From contig LR990043.1 of the NCBI GenBank assembly GCA_905147135.1, positions 7,661,057-7,725,056 of the forward strand: a DNA stretch of 64,000 bases, in the 5' to 3' direction. Origin of the DNA: Blastobasis lacticolella. Its lineage: Eukaryota; Arthropoda; Insecta; Lepidoptera; Blastobasidae. Below are positions 23,201 to 35,670 of the stretch, piece by piece. Each line of letters begins with the position of its first letter. Within the stretch, counting starts at the first letter, position 1. Below the pieces are notes generated by a model that did no database searches, had not been told where the DNA came from, and saw only the letters and a list, made by a program, of their open reading frames with translations. The position numbers were made by a program, and so were the translations under genes.

Positions 23201-23804
23201 ATTTCATCATTTACCTTGCTTAGGTACATCTGCTTTATCAAGAGATATGTTTTACTGTGCAAAATAATAACAGATTACACTTACACTTCACTCAAAGAGA
23301 AATTATTAGATGCATCTTGGGATAGGCAATGCCGTTCATTTAAATCAGTGGTCGGCAACCCGCGGTCCGCGACCCTTCTAGACTGATTTCCTTCCGTCAT
23401 AAATATCGGTACAATCAAGAAAGCTATATAGATTTCGGTCATCATCATCATCATCCTAGCGGTTACGCCGGCCTCTGCCAGGATCCGCTTTTCTCCTCAT
23501 TCTTCTCTATCCTGGCTCTCGTATCCGACTAAGGGATGTCAATCGATCGCTTCTTGGGTCGCCCACAAAGGCTCTTTCCTGATACGTACTCGTATATAAA
23601 TAGATTTCTTTATGCTTTTATAAATTTAGAAGTTTGGTACTTACCTAAAACATGTGCTTTCAGATAAGTTACTTAACTTTTTTGAAATAGCCTTAGTGAC
23701 AATAATTTCTATCAAAAGTTCGTTTTAGATACTAAAAATGTCTAGTCTAGTCGTAAATGTCTAGTCAAAATGTCGGTAATAAAAAATCTCAAGCTCGCTG
23801 CGAA

Positions 23805-24121
23805 TCTTCTTCTATCTAATATATAAAATTCTCGTGTCACAGTTTTCGTTGCCATACTCCTCCGAAACGGCTTGACCGATTTGATGAAATTTTTTGTGCT
23901 TATCCGGTATCTATGAGAATCGGCCAACATCTATTTTTCATCCCCCTAAATGTTAGGGGGGGACTGGAAAAATTTGAAAAGAAAAGCGGGAAAATCGTGT
24001 CGGGTAGGTGTAGGGTAGGTGTAGGGTAGGTGTAGGGTAGGTGTAGGGTAGGTGTAGGGTAGGTGTAGGGTAGGTGTAGGGTTAGAACGCTACGCGAACG
24101 AAGTCGCGCCGGGTCCACTAG
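23805..24121 (+). mobile_element. Helitron-like non-autonomous element
   Basis: Starts TCTTCTATCTAATATATAAA after an A and ends gggtccaCTAG before a T. TC...CTAG between A and T is the Helitron rule. The internal text gtgtcacagttttcgttgcc, gaaacggcttgaccgatt is a lepidopteran Helitron signature. It carries an 11-bp minisatellite at 24002-24082. Confidence 0.7.
24002..24082 (+). repeat. 11-bp minisatellite (gggtaggtgta), seven units plus a partial
   Basis: Seven perfect copies of gggtaggtgta followed by ggg. It lies within the Helitron near its 3' end. It is not a telomeric TTAGG array. Confidence 0.95.
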
Positions 24122-25872
24122 TATAAATGTATATTTTTATCACAATCACGTGTAATACGTTGAGTTTGAAAAACAAATGCAGCCCGCCAACATCCAAGTT
24201 TCCACTTCGTGGCCCTTGCTGGAGAAAAGGTTGCCGACCGCTGATTTAAATGGTTATTACATGCAACTAAGCTACGAGAAAAGAAGTCAATCCGAGAGTT
24301 AATACGTTCCTTCCTTTAAATTTGAAGTGAGTGAAGATAAAAAGAGCTGTAGCGAAATCTCAATGTAAATGCATTAATGCGGGTAGTTTTACGAGCGGCC
24401 GCGCACTATTTCAATCACGATAGCCGTTCAAATATATGTGTGTGGCATGGTGCGGCCATTTAAAAACTACTCACTACTAACTACTAAAAGTGATTTATTG
24501 CAACCAACTTCAATGGCGGCTTTAAAAATTGAAGTGTGCAAAATCGTGATTAAATTTTGCTTCGTGTTTATTTTTTTCTTTTACTTCCATAGTGTCTATG
24601 TATTATAACTGAGCTCATCAGGAATGAGTGAAATATATAGTGTATACTTTTAACTATAACTGAACTTTATTTCGGCTACACAGACACGCTTAATTTCATC
24701 AAGGTCCATTCATCCGTTTTTTTTTTGGTAGGAGTAACAAACCTACAAACCTACATCCTTACACACACTTTCGCATTTATATGTATTATTAGTAGGATAG
24801 GAAGTAGGACTTCAATGTTACACTTACGTAAATACTTATTACGTCACGACATTTACAGCAGCGAAACTACAGCAAGTATAGCGATAATACACACAGGATA
24901 ACCATCAAATCATGAAATACTGCTATTTGTTAAAGAACTTCAGGCAGTCCGTAAGTCAAAATTCCCAATCGAATTCCTTGCGAAACTGCCATACCACGGC
25001 GTCGCCGCCGGGGGCGTAGCGGACATGTCTTTCGAGTGGCGATTACATTATTGTTATTATACGCCATTACCATCGCTAATAGTCCACGCGAGCGACACTC
25101 ACCCGCAAATTATTTCACCAAAAGTGACTCCTTAAACGCCTTCAGTTATTCGAGAAATGTGAAAGCCACATTTTGGTCGTGCGACGAATTTCTGCCTAAT
25201 ATGGTCGTGTCTCGTCTTTCGTGACATCTTAATGGGTGCCTTCAGCGGTCAGTTTATTTAAATTGTTTGTTTCAATATGAGAGCCGGAAGACTGAGCTGC
25301 TAGTTTCGTGGGAAGTCTCGGATACGGTGTTCGCGGCCGCACTGTTAGTAGGAACCTTATGCCCGCTGTGCTAGAAAATTCGTCTCTTGAGAGACACCGA
25401 CTCTCCCAATCAGTTCCAATACACCCTGTTCTCGGCTTGCTACATCTTACCTTCTCCTGCTGGCTTTCGTAATCTCGAGCAGTGGCCCCGCCAAGCCAAG
25501 CAAAAATTAGAGATATTACCAGAAAGCTCAAATTTTCAAGATAAGATGTACAGTACGCGATCATGACCACTTTTAGAAAAAAACATTTGACGTAGTAAGT
25601 ATATTGTGTCAAGACCACAGCCACAGATTTATACGTCGAGAGCCAAGCCTCAAGCATTGGCTGTCGGCGTAGATAGAGCTAAATCATTTGGATTTAACCC
25701 TACTGACGAAGTTTTACGGGTAGGATTGGAACTCGAAGGGTTGTGCAAATGGGATGGAAATTATTAATCTTTATTCTTATTTTAATTGTTTTCTATTTTA
25801 CTTAATTGAAACAAATAATTACGTCTATAATAAAGTTATACTTCACTCGGGAACCTGAATGTCTAAGTAATA
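24122..25872. other. Intergenic
   Basis: 24680-24800 resembles a truncated Helitron or LINE tail (ccattcatccg, T-run, acctacatccttacacac). The minus-strand open frame 25229-25657 has no recognisable domain. Nothing else seen. Confidence 0.4.
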
Positions 25873-26129
25873 CGCTTATTACACATTCCTAAATTTAGTG
25901 ACTGAATTCAGAAACAAAAAGCGAGAAAGCAAATCAAAGTGGAATGTATTGCTCATAACATAAGGTCCTTTTTTGTATCTCGGATTTTTGAAAAGCGGAG
26001 CGACGCGTGACTTAATATAAGTAATACAAAAATTGACCTTATTTTATGAGCAATACATTCCACTTTGATTTGCTCTCACTCCTTTTGTTTCTGAATTCAG
26101 ACACTGAATTTAGGAATGTGTAATAAGCG
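25873..26129. mobile_element. Palindromic foldback element
   Basis: Arms of about 86 bp (25873-25958 and 26044-26129) pair almost perfectly. Examples are ttacacattcctaaattta / taaatttagg-type ends, ctgaattcag in both, and aatcaaagtggaatgtattg against caatacattccactttgatt. The central spacer is about 85 bp. CTAAG on both outer sides could be a target duplication. No ORF. Confidence 0.8.
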
Positions 26130-26492
26130 CCTAAGCCCCATTCTCAATTTGTCATTTCAAATTGACAGACGGACGAGGCTTTGGCAAATCGCCTTTCCAA
26201 GGGTTGTGCGGGGTTGGTGGTAGTCGCTACAACTAAAACGTCCATTCCAGCAGCCATCGCAACCAAATTTCACGCAACAATGTAGGGATTACTAACTCAT
26301 GACAACACAATGAGAGGTTCTAATAGGGATGCGCTTGTTTAACGGAAAGAACTATCCTAAGCCAGGATTGAGAACTAGGATGACGACATGATTATGAAGT
26401 TTTTTAATAACTACAACACATTCGATATAAAATTTGCTTATATTTTATACAGGTAGTTAACAGTTCGACACATCAACTCGTTAAAAGTATTA

Positions 26493-26755
26493 GAGCTCGT
26501 CTAATCTAAAATGACGCGCCCCACTATCGCATTAACGCACACAAGCAAGTTTAAAATATGGACGCAATACATATACAAATGCCGTTGTAATTGGTCATTC
26601 AGTTGCCGGTGAGACACCAACGTAGGAGCTCGCGTCGTTCGATTGGAGCAGTCGACGCTCCCACACAGATGAAGTGTCGTTATTAATATTTGCACTCACA
26701 TATCGAAATCAACTAACTAAGTAGTGGGGCGCGTCATTTTAGACTAGACGAGCTC
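26493..26755. mobile_element. MITE family M3 with TA duplication, copy 1
   Basis: 263 bp with TIRs of about 35 bp (gagctcgtctaatctaaaat at the left; the inverse at the right with one or two mismatches, then gacgcgccccact). The dinucleotide TA flanks both ends (26491-26492 and 26756-26757), as in Tc1/mariner-type insertions. No ORF. Confidence 0.85.
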
Positions 26756-27104
26756 TACTTTGGTCGCAAAAAAATTATGCATGTTTGTAAAATTATCAAA
26801 ATAATAAATTATTTAAATGTCTCATCTTTATGTTACAGGTACTCTACAACTACAACGCAAACTGCAGCAAACTTTCGTCTTGAAATAAAGTTGGTAATTG
26901 CACTACATACCATTATTGTTTTATTTGAACAGTTTTATTATAATTATAAGTATAAGTATAATTTTAATTTGAGCGAAGCGAATTTTGTTTCTGAAGAAAG
27001 TACTCTCACGCACATATCCCATAGGGGAAGGCAGAGAATATCGAGTGTCACAAACGACGCACCTCGGACATCCACATTCATTCATCTTTTCAACTTTCTT
27101 AACC

Positions 27105-27368
27105 GTGTGGTGTCCGGCAGGTGGCCGTGTGATGTCTGGCAGAGTAAAATTGCACCAATCCCCTTACACTCGTGGGCGTACAAGGCGACTAATGTTTTCG
27201 AGGCAAAAGGTCTAGTCTCCGAAGGCTGGAAAATGGGCAGCAGAATTTTCCATTGTTATATAAGTATTTATAACTCTGCGATCTCCAACCAGCCCGCCAG
27301 GCGTGGAGATTATAGCAATAACCTCCCCCTTTCGTGGAGAGGCCCTAAATTCTACAGTGGACTGTGAT
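27105..27368 (+). mobile_element. R1 copy with duplicated head
   Basis: The start motif cgtgtggtgtccggcag is present and then repeated in diverged form (cgtgtgatgtctggcag). The rest follows the R1 order (aaggcgactaatg, gcgtggagattatagcaata, ctacagtggactg). Confidence 0.65.
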
Positions 27369-30300
27369 GCTGAGAGTTCTGTTCAATTGAATAATTGATG
27401 AACGATCTAGCCATTTAACTAAAGAGTTAATTTAACCATCCGGCTGCGACATAGGTATATACCCATTACCGTAAAAGTCCTATTCGTACGAGATATATTG
27501 CATTATCCGAGGGATGATCGTGGGTACCACCGTTTTAGGATTGCACTCTCTCTTCGGCTTTCGGGGCGGAAATAGACCTGCTATCCCATCATGGCCGACA
27601 TATGTCGATTTCAATCAGTCGATTAATGAACCCACCCACGGGTCCATTACGAATTTAGGCGCTACACTGAGCGGGTGTGTTTTGGTAAGATAACTTAGAA
27701 GAGGGTTGGATACGAAAATTTCGGATCCATTGCGTCGAATCGGAACCTTCAGAATGTCAATAGTGTAAGGTAAGAAGACTTTCAAACTGTTTCATGATAA
27801 TGTAACCTGATGTAGACGCACCTAGTTAATTAATTTGTGACAATAATCACTTAAATAATAAAATTAAATGCCAGGCTAATTAATACCTTCTTTTACCTAG
27901 AAAACTATTTCTTCCCAACCCGGGTAATTTTCATCGATCTCGCTAAAGACATTTCCAAAAAAAGATATATCTTGACTTGGTATAAACATTTTTTAAGCTA
28001 CCCTTAAAGTTAAAACAATTTCGTCTAAGCATCATTCATCTAAAATCCTAAATGACCGCGCACTCATCTCATTCTTCCTATCACGTAGGTGATAAATCAT
28101 TGTATATTTTGTTTTAAAACGATCCGTGATTATCTCCGCTCGAAGCCCATTTGTCTCAGTCGGCGAATCTGTTCGTCACATTTCGTCACCCTTTTTTTAA
28201 TTCGCTCCACGTAGATGGAACGTAAAACAAAAATATTATTTTTCGTCACGCCTGTCGACGGCACGCCTATTATTTTAAAGTTCATAATAAATTAGTATCT
28301 TGTTTGTTGTCTGTGGGAAATTAAAATAACCATTTCGGGCACCCCTCCTTGTAAAACACCGGATAGATCGTTGCTTTGTTTTCTTGTGAACTCTCGCTTT
28401 TGGAAGATTCTTCATTTAGGTATCAAGAAATCGTATACCTACCTAAATGTGATATCTGTGAAGGCAATACCTCCACTATACTTCTCCAATGATGGGATAG
28501 ATTTCATTCCACATCATCTAGAGGCCTGACATTTAATTAACGTAGGTACCTACGTGCATCGTGAGCCTTTCTACAGCGCACGTTCAAGATATTTTTCCTC
28601 TCAAAGTTTTTCTTAACAACTTGAGTTTCCTCAAAACATCTATACTTGCATGTAAAGTACAAGTTCCTCCGGCACGGCATCTCTACGATATTTAGTAAGT
28701 TTTTTCTAAACTAGTTTCTAATTCCTTATGTATATTGATGACTGTCATGCTTTCTTTGGGACTATCTGTCAAAAAAAATAATAAAAAAATTATCTCAGTG
28801 GGTACTCATAATCTAGTAAAAATGTCATGGATTACTTTAAAACGAGCGCCGTTGCCCAAAATAATACAATTAAAGCTTGTACGTAAAATAATTCACTAGG
28901 CACTCTTTATTAATAAACCATTTCCTCACAATTTCCATTAATTTGCGGCAACCTCAAAAAGTCCTTGGGCCCGTACGGTGAGGCCCCGAGGAGCGAACAC
29001 TTGGGGGCCTCACGGCACATGTCGCGGCACGGGCCCACAAAGGCCCACGCACCAGGGGCGTCGCCAGTAACCACTTAATTGCACGAAACCACTAATATTT
29101 AAACTAAAAGTCCCATTCAAGAGGACGCGATGCATTCGTTAACGTTTTTGAGAAACTTTTATGAACTCTACTAATTATTTTTATGTTGTTTAATGTTTGT
29201 ATGGATTGGAAGTGTTTGTTTGCAATGGAGGTTTACTGTTAAATGTGTAAGTAATATAAATACGCGTAAATTAAGTTTTTCCAATTCATAGTCAAAGTAA
29301 AAACGAGAATCGTTGAAAAATATGGATGCAAATATGTAAAATTAAAATAAAATAATTTGTGTAGCTAGGACACTTATTACTAAAATATTACAACCACTAC
29401 ATAAATACATCGGAAAGAGTGTTTTCCAAATTCGAATTGATTTGTTGGCTTATATCTATCTGCTTATTGAATCTGCTTCACATGTGGATCACGTATTGAT
29501 TCAATTAGTTGCAATCATTAATATGGTCATAATATATTTACAAAATTATGCTCAACGATAACATTGTAAATAATTTAATATTGTGATTCGAATTCACTGA
29601 TTCACGTGGCTATACGTGACACGTTCATTCTGCAATTAGGTACCTACATTGGTTGGCGCCACCTATACGATGTATGAGGAACTACGACGACCCCGGTGCA
29701 ACACAACAGCACAAAAAGGCAAGACGAAGAAATACCACATTTTGACCACCGCGGGCGCGGAGGAGGGTGGCGCTGCCAAAACCTATAAATATCGATGCAC
29801 AAAAGAAAACGCCCTTTTTTCATTTACTTCTACCTACATTATTTTTATCTGTATATCTTCTTTTGAACTAGCTCTGTAAATTTTATTAAGCAGTACACAT
29901 AAAACTTTTCCAAATTATAAGTCACAGTAACTCCAAAATGAACTAGAACTAACTAAAAAGACAAATGAACAAACAGCTCATCTCATGAAAAGCGGTAACT
30001 GTCGCCCATTACAACCTAATCATTCTCATCATCATCATCGCAACCGTTTGACGTCTTCGAATACAGTCCACTCCCCACCTCTTTCACACCGATCGGCTCT
30101 GTCTCTTGCATCCATCGGCTGCCTACGGCCTTTACGAGGTCGTCCGCCATCTAATGGGGCCGTCCTACGGTCCGATTTTCGTTACGTGGTCGTCACTAGA
30201 TAACCTTTCCCATTCTGCGAGCTACGTGGCCTACCCATTGCCACTTACGGTACAAGACGGTATATAGGGTGGCCCATTTAGTAAGTCTAAAACTATTACA

Positions 30301-30984
30301 CTACACAAGCAATATCGAAATGTAAGTTTTATTTTTCAATAAGTGCAGGTTCGATTTCCAAACAGTAGGTACAAGTTGTTTTTATTCTTTGACATCGTAC
30401 CTAAGAACAGATATTTGTATGTCTTATACCAAGTTTCAGACTTGTCCATACTGACCGATCTAAATGGGCCATCTTGGATAATGCCCATCGCCCAGTTTCG
30501 GCATCGTATTTACTTATATGCGATGCGATGAATCGCATCTGTAGAAGACGCTCTACAAAACTAACCTAGCCGCTCTACAAAACTAACCTAACCGGGCCTT
30601 GGGGCTTGAAAACTAGCCTAGCTAGTTTTCAAGCCCCAAGGCCCGTAGCGAAGCTAGGCCTCCGAGAGGCGTAGCTCGCGTGCCAGAGCCACGCGACCCC
30701 GCAGCCCCGCAGCCCCGCCATATGGATGGCCGTCAGGTGGCTTGGCACCTGTCCACGTCACGGACTCAAGGCAAAGGGAATTAGTTGCATCGAACACTGA
30801 AAGCCGCGACGCGGGACACTGCTACTGTTTGGCTTTCTGTCTATAGTTTAACTACAAGGCATGTAAAGCAATTAAAATTGTATGAAAGATGTGATCATTA
30901 CTCGACAACCGCATGGGAAAGGTTAAGTAAATACAACAACCTTACTTAAGAGCTATAAAGAGTTGTTATAAGGTGTCTGGACTT
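27369..30984. other. Intergenic, mostly unique
   Basis: 28965-29045 can fold as a GC-rich nested stem (ggtgaggcccc/ggggcctcac inside gggcccgt/acgggccc). 29968-30022 is an R3-like fragment. 30549-30645 is the direct plus inverted duplication. No exon supported. Confidence 0.4.
30593..30645. repeat. Perfect 25-bp inverted repeat, 3-nt loop
   Basis: Begins cgggccttggggcttgaaaa and pairs exactly across the loop cta. Directly before it, 30549-30570 is duplicated head-to-tail at 30571-30592 with one difference. Confidence 0.95.
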
Positions 30985-31165
30985 GAATCTCCTCCAAATA
31001 ATCGCAGAGTTCCCGGGTTCGATTCCCGGCCGAGCATAAATTGAAATGATGAATTTTAATTTCTGTTACGGGTCTGGGTGTAGTATGAAGGTATTAAAAG
31101 TATGTACTTACACCCATAACCCAAGCTTTGTTTACTTTGGGGCTAGATAGAATTTTAATAATGCC
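30985..31165 (+). mobile_element. SINE-B copy
   Basis: Shares the B box GGTTCGATTCC, tttctgttacgggtctgggt, aagctttgtttactttgggg and ctagat with 18534-18775. The head is truncated. Confidence 0.7.
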
Positions 31166-31344
31166 TAAAAGGCTAAACTGTGAATAAAAAATTTATACAA
31201 ACCCAACTCCGTAGGCAAAAAGTTTATCATGATCATTTTTACAAATCATGTAATTGTTCTGAAGCCCTTAAGCCCTCTAAAAACAAAACACCATTATAAC
31301 ACGTAAGACACACATATTCGGAACACCGAAATCCACATCAGATA

Positions 31345-31515
31345 CAGTAGCAGAGGGGGCGCGGCGGGCGGGTGACGTCACAACATGGCGCAGGTAGCAG
31401 GACAGCGGTGGAGATAGGATCCGGTCATCCTGCCCATTTCCGGTCTTCACGCGGCCGTGACGCTTCCGGGCATGCGTCGCCGGCGCCGCCACGCCAGCCG
31501 CTGGATGCGCCACTG
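31345..31515 (+). promoter_or_regulatory. GC-rich island with CRE and ETS-like motifs
   Basis: Contains the palindromic CRE gtgacgtcac (31371-31380) next to aacatggcgcagg, and an ETS-type atttccggt near 31436. Possible promoter; no linked gene seen. Confidence 0.25.
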
Positions 31516-31519
31516 GACA

Positions 31520-32804
31520 GCAGAGTGTTGACTTGTATCATTATATCTGGTGGTTTAGTTAAAGTGAAAAGTTCGGTTCGATAGCAATTATAAGGATTTA
31601 TGAATTTAGATAATCCTCGGTCTTACATTTTCTCAAATATTCTGAGGCTTTCCATGACGTTTGTTTAATTTTTCAACATACCTACTTTCTAAAAACTTTA
31701 ATACGTAAAAACCGTGACTTTTAAAATGCTGCACATAGGTATAGTCACAGATTAGAAAAGATTAGAAAAAGTTACTTGGTAGAGTCTGTCTATCGAAAGT
31801 CTGTCTGAAAAAGGGCGACAATTTAAACCCAATAAGAAATATCTAGACAATCTTACCTTTCCAGTCGGCAAAAGTCTATCTCCGCGGCCTGTCGCCACCG
31901 GCCGTCCGCAAGATGAGTTTTGTGAAATGAATTCGTTCGCGACAATTGAATAACGCTGTCGTAACTGCCACAACAGCGCACCACGGCCACTGGGACGTCC
32001 ACATTCACACAATAGCAAAGTACAGACGGTAGGTATTCCACCAATAATACGTGTATAGATAATATTTGCCAAGCTACACAGATATGGTTTTGTTTCCCTC
32101 TTTCCGGCAGGGATGCCGCGAACTCATTGGCGTATACAAGGGGTCGTGGGGTCGTGGCCCCAAAAAGCAAAACTTTACCATCACATCTGTAAAAAAAGTG
32201 AAAAATAATTAGCAATCTTTAATTTTCATTTATTATTATGTATTACTAAGTATTTTATAGAAAGCTAGAAAATAACTTGAACCGCAACGCTCACTGCGTT
32301 GTGTGATTTACCTACATTGCGTCAAGAATGTACGCCTCGATAGGACGACAAAAAGAAAAAAAAATTTGACAATGTGAGTCGAAACAGATGAAGTCGAAAA
32401 AAAGTGCAAATAATTTCGCCTTTACTTTGTCATTTCGACGATTGAAACACGTTATCATCCCACAGCAAAGCGCAACCCGCATTGTATCAGTGCCCATCTC
32501 GGCTCCCGCGACAGTTTGCATTACCTGAAGCATCGGCGGTTATCATGCGCAAGGGCGTAATTGTTGGTAATCCCGCGCGCTATTCACAGCTGAATGGCAG
32601 CCATTAGCAGGCACTCCAGACCCCGTTAATAAGTGCAGTTGCCTCGACTACCGGCGACAGCGTTTTAGATACCCTGCGTTTGAATGTTTGGCTACTCGTA
32701 GGTACTGCGAAGTGGTAACTATATCTGTCAAGAGGGCCGTAGATGTAACTGGTGGGGGAGTAGACGACGCCTCGGTGCAAAACTTGCGTATCCTCGATAA
32801 AAAA
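31520..32804. other. No recognisable feature
   Basis: Open frames on the minus strand (31752-32215) have no known domain and no splice context I trust. Confidence 0.45.
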
Positions 32805-33075
32805 CAGTTTTTTTATTGTTTAAGAAGGCGAACGGGTAGATGGTCCACCTGATAGAAAGCGGCCACCGTCGTCCAGGACATCTGCCACCTAAGGGAGACG
32901 GATGCGGTGTCGGCCTTTGAAGTACCTGTAGACACGCTTTTTGAAGAACAAATACAAATAACAATTACAAAGTAAAGACTTCGGGAGAGAGCTCATTCCG
33001 CGTCGTGCACGTGCGCGGTAAAAAGGCTCGCGATGACCGTGGGTTGGATGCCAGGCTTCTAGATAGCGTGGATGC
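32805..33075 (+). repeat. Dispersed repeat R5, uninterrupted
   Basis: Carries ttttattgtttaagaaggcg, cctgatagaaagcggccacc, gtcgtccaggacatctgcca and gtgggttggatgccagg. Confidence 0.5.
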
Positions 33076-34182
33076 AATCTATCCGTCGGAGGGTGTGGTG
33101 GCGGAAAAGTGACGGTGGAGTCAAGTTAAACGGTTCTTCGGAACATTCCCCGTTATACAGACGGTAGAGATCACACAGAAAGCTAACGTCTCTCCGGAAG
33201 CATAAGGATCTATATGAATAGTTCGGCGTTGAATGGAATCAAGTGAATGGAGTTGGTATTGGGATGCACCAGCCCATAGTTATTTTATTATATTTTTAAT
33301 TTAAAACACAAATACAGATTACCGTGTGTGGGTCCATGTGTGTGAGACAGTCACAAAACCCTAAAGGGCTCCCTAATTATTTATTCATTACATACCTACA
33401 TATACTTTAATTATACTTTCTCAGCGGATTACAGTCTGAATTTGTAAATGTTATATCAGTATAGACTCTATCTATTAATCTATTACATGTACCTGTATGT
33501 AATCCAGCTAACTAAAATGTGTAAAAAATAATGAAATGGAATTAATTATCCATTATTTCACTACAGCTAGTTAAGAAAGTAGAATTCAAACTGCTTACAA
33601 GATGCCTTGCAACCTAGGACCAATTTGTAGCCTTAATTACCTAATTGCAGGCATTATGCAATCAGCTTAATTATAAACCTTTAAAAACCTTTAAATCCTC
33701 TTCCCCCGGACCCCTGAGCAGTTCAGACGTGTTTCGGAAACTTTACTTAGTTGAATACCTACTCAAAAATATAATTTTGACCATAAAATTAATGAAAATA
33801 AATAGGAGTGCATAAAACGCAAGGAGATAAAACTATAATACGTCGAGTGTCTTGGCTGTTGAGTTGCAGTGTTAGCTGTGTGCGTGAGTGATCTCAAAGT
33901 ATCTACTTTTTAAATATCGTCACTAAAGCGAATAACTAAGCACATCAAATGTGCACTCTAGCCTGAGCACAATAAAGATTAAAACCTGCACATTACGCAA
34001 TTCCACTAAGCTACGGACAAATTGGAGTGCGGCGGGTCAACTTATAGTGGACGGAAAGTCATTTTGTTCGAAATCGTCGATAGCCACCAGTATAAACAGA
34101 TCTGTAACGCGTCGTTGCTGAGTGCACTTTTTGTTGGTTACTTGTTGCCCTGGTAGGTTTGTAGTAATATTACTATACTACA

Positions 34183-35151
34183 ATGATGCCATTGAAGCGT
34201 ACTCCGCCGAATACACCGTCGCAAGATGTAAATAAAAGTGCATCTACCGTCACAACAGCGGCAGGCACGCCGAATACAAATATTAGCACTTCCACTGCCT
34301 CCACCGCCACAACATCGACGGTGCCAAGTACGAGTAAAGTAATGACGCGAAAAATGAAATCGGCAGCTATTATGGCCGACGTTGCCACTGAGGATGGTTT
34401 TAAATGTCAATTTTTAAACCTTATAAAGGAACTTAAGTCTACACAACAACAGAACTTTTCATTACTAAAATCTAGTGTAGATGAAATAAAAAGCCAGAAT
34501 GTAAAGCTGCAGGAAACGATCGAATTTATAGCACTTAAGTATGACGAGGTCATCGAGAAAATGTCAGTTTTGCAAAACGAGAGATCGGAGGATAAAAAAT
34601 ATATACACCAGCTTGAGGGTAGAATCGAACAGGTAGAAAGGCAGAATCGTTCTTGTAGGTTAGAATTCCGAAACATACCTAAACAAATGAAGGAAACCAG
34701 GCAGGAATTGACTGACACTATCGTAAAAACTTGCAAAACGCTCAACTTGGACTTGCAACCGAATGACATACGAGACGTTTTCCGTTTGAATAAGGGTTCT
34801 AAACCGGATTCAAAAACTGAATTGGCTTCCGACACGATAATTGCGGAATTCTCAACTGTGGCCACCAAAGAAAGCATTTTGCAATCCAAGAAGATTTTTA
34901 ACACGGAAAACAAGTCTTCCAAATTAAACACGGAACACCTAGGAATAAATGGACCTAAATTGCCTATTTTTATAAATGAAAGTCTGACGTATAAAACTAG
35001 ACGTTTGTTCTTCCTAGCTAGGGACTTCGCTAAGTCAAACGACTATGAATATTGCTGGACTTCGCGAGGAAATGTGCTGTTGCGGAAGCAGCATGGAAGC
35101 AAATACATTGTCATCAAAGACGAGTCAGATCTAACAAAACTGAAGACATGA
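34183..35151 (+). CDS. Retrotransposon ORF1 protein: coiled coil plus FP25-type C-terminal domain
   Basis: 322 aa from ATG (context ctacaATGATG). Residues 1-60 are Thr/Ser-rich and low complexity. About 85-170 is a long charged helical region with heptad spacing (VDEIKSQNVKLQETIEF, then KKYIHQLEGRIEQVERQNR), a likely trimer or dimer coiled coil. About 165-240 contains RLEFRNIPKQ, an RNA-binding-like segment typical of LINE ORF1 proteins. The C-terminus (about 262-322: LTYKTRRLFFLARDFAK, YCWTSRGNVLLRK) resembles the C-terminal domain shared by lepidopteran LINE ORF1 proteins and baculovirus FP25K. The expected role is nucleic-acid binding and chaperoning in the retrotransposon RNP. The stop is TGA followed by C, after which the frame stays open to 35670. 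Confidence 0.85.
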   Translation: MMPLKRTPPNTPSQDVNKSASTVTTAAGTPNTNISTSTASTATTSTVPSTSKVMTRKMKSAAIMADVATEDGFKCQFLNLIKELKSTQQQNFSLLKSSVDEIKSQNVKLQETIEFIALKYDEVIEKMSVLQNERSEDKKYIHQLEGRIEQVERQNRSCRLEFRNIPKQMKETRQELTDTIVKTCKTLNLDLQPNDIRDVFRLNKGSKPDSKTELASDTIIAEFSTVATKESILQSKKIFNTENKSSKLNTEHLGINGPKLPIFINESLTYKTRRLFFLARDFAKSNDYEYCWTSRGNVLLRKQHGSKYIVIKDESDLTKLKT

Positions 35152-35670
35152 CTGCCTTTCGAGATGTTTGTTATTATTGTTCTATATGTTAACTGTACGT
35201 TTGTTTTGCACAACGGCTTGCTGGCTGCTAATTTTTTTCATAGATACACATATTTAAAACATTCAATTCACTCTTTTAAACCAATTCATCATTCATTACC
35301 TAAACACTCACTCAAACGCACTTCCCCGGATTTGCACACCAACTACACTAGATCACACACATTAATTATACAAATTGTTGCATACCGCGCACTTTCATAT
35401 TTACTATATTATAGTAAATATGCGTGCTTTGTTGGCGGGCAGTGGTGCGCGTGCGCTTTGCTTCGGTTGCGGACAATGGATGTGTTAGATATATATAGCA
35501 CATCACTTGCTTATAGTCGGGGCGCGGTGTGCGGGCATTATGCCCTGGGCGCGTGGCATGACATTGAATACATAATTAGGTACTTAATTGAAAAAATTGT
35601 TTATGTGGTTAATATTATAGAGTTGGCGTTTGTCATTATAACTAAAAATGACTTCTTTGAATATAAATGA
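35152..35670 (+). other. Open in-frame extension between ORF1 and ORF2 of the retrotransposon (uncertain coding status)
   Basis: Immediately after the ORF1 TGA the same frame runs on without a stop for 172 codons to the TGA at 35668-35670. That end lies 23 bases inside ORF2, which begins at 35648 in another frame. An internal ATG occurs at 35164. The hypothetical product (168 aa from that ATG) has hydrophobic stretches and a His/Ser/Lys-rich patch (LKHSIHSFKPIHHSLPKHSL) and matches no domain I know. It could be a readthrough domain, a separate small ORF, or chance. An open run of this length is unlikely by chance in AT-rich spacer. Confidence 0.35.

Noticed and set aside
24002..24082. Telomeric repeat or CRISPR-like array
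   Set aside because: The units are 11 bp without spacers and are not TTAGG; an ordinary minisatellite in a Helitron.
25229..25657. 142-codon minus-strand open frame
   Set aside because: Hydrophobic start but no family match and no gene context; left out as coding.
26777..27367. 196-codon open frame on the plus strand
   Set aside because: Its second half is the R1 retroelement and the rest has no domain or conserved look; chance frame.
34407..34931. 174-codon minus-strand frame
   Set aside because: Shadow of retrotransposon ORF1.
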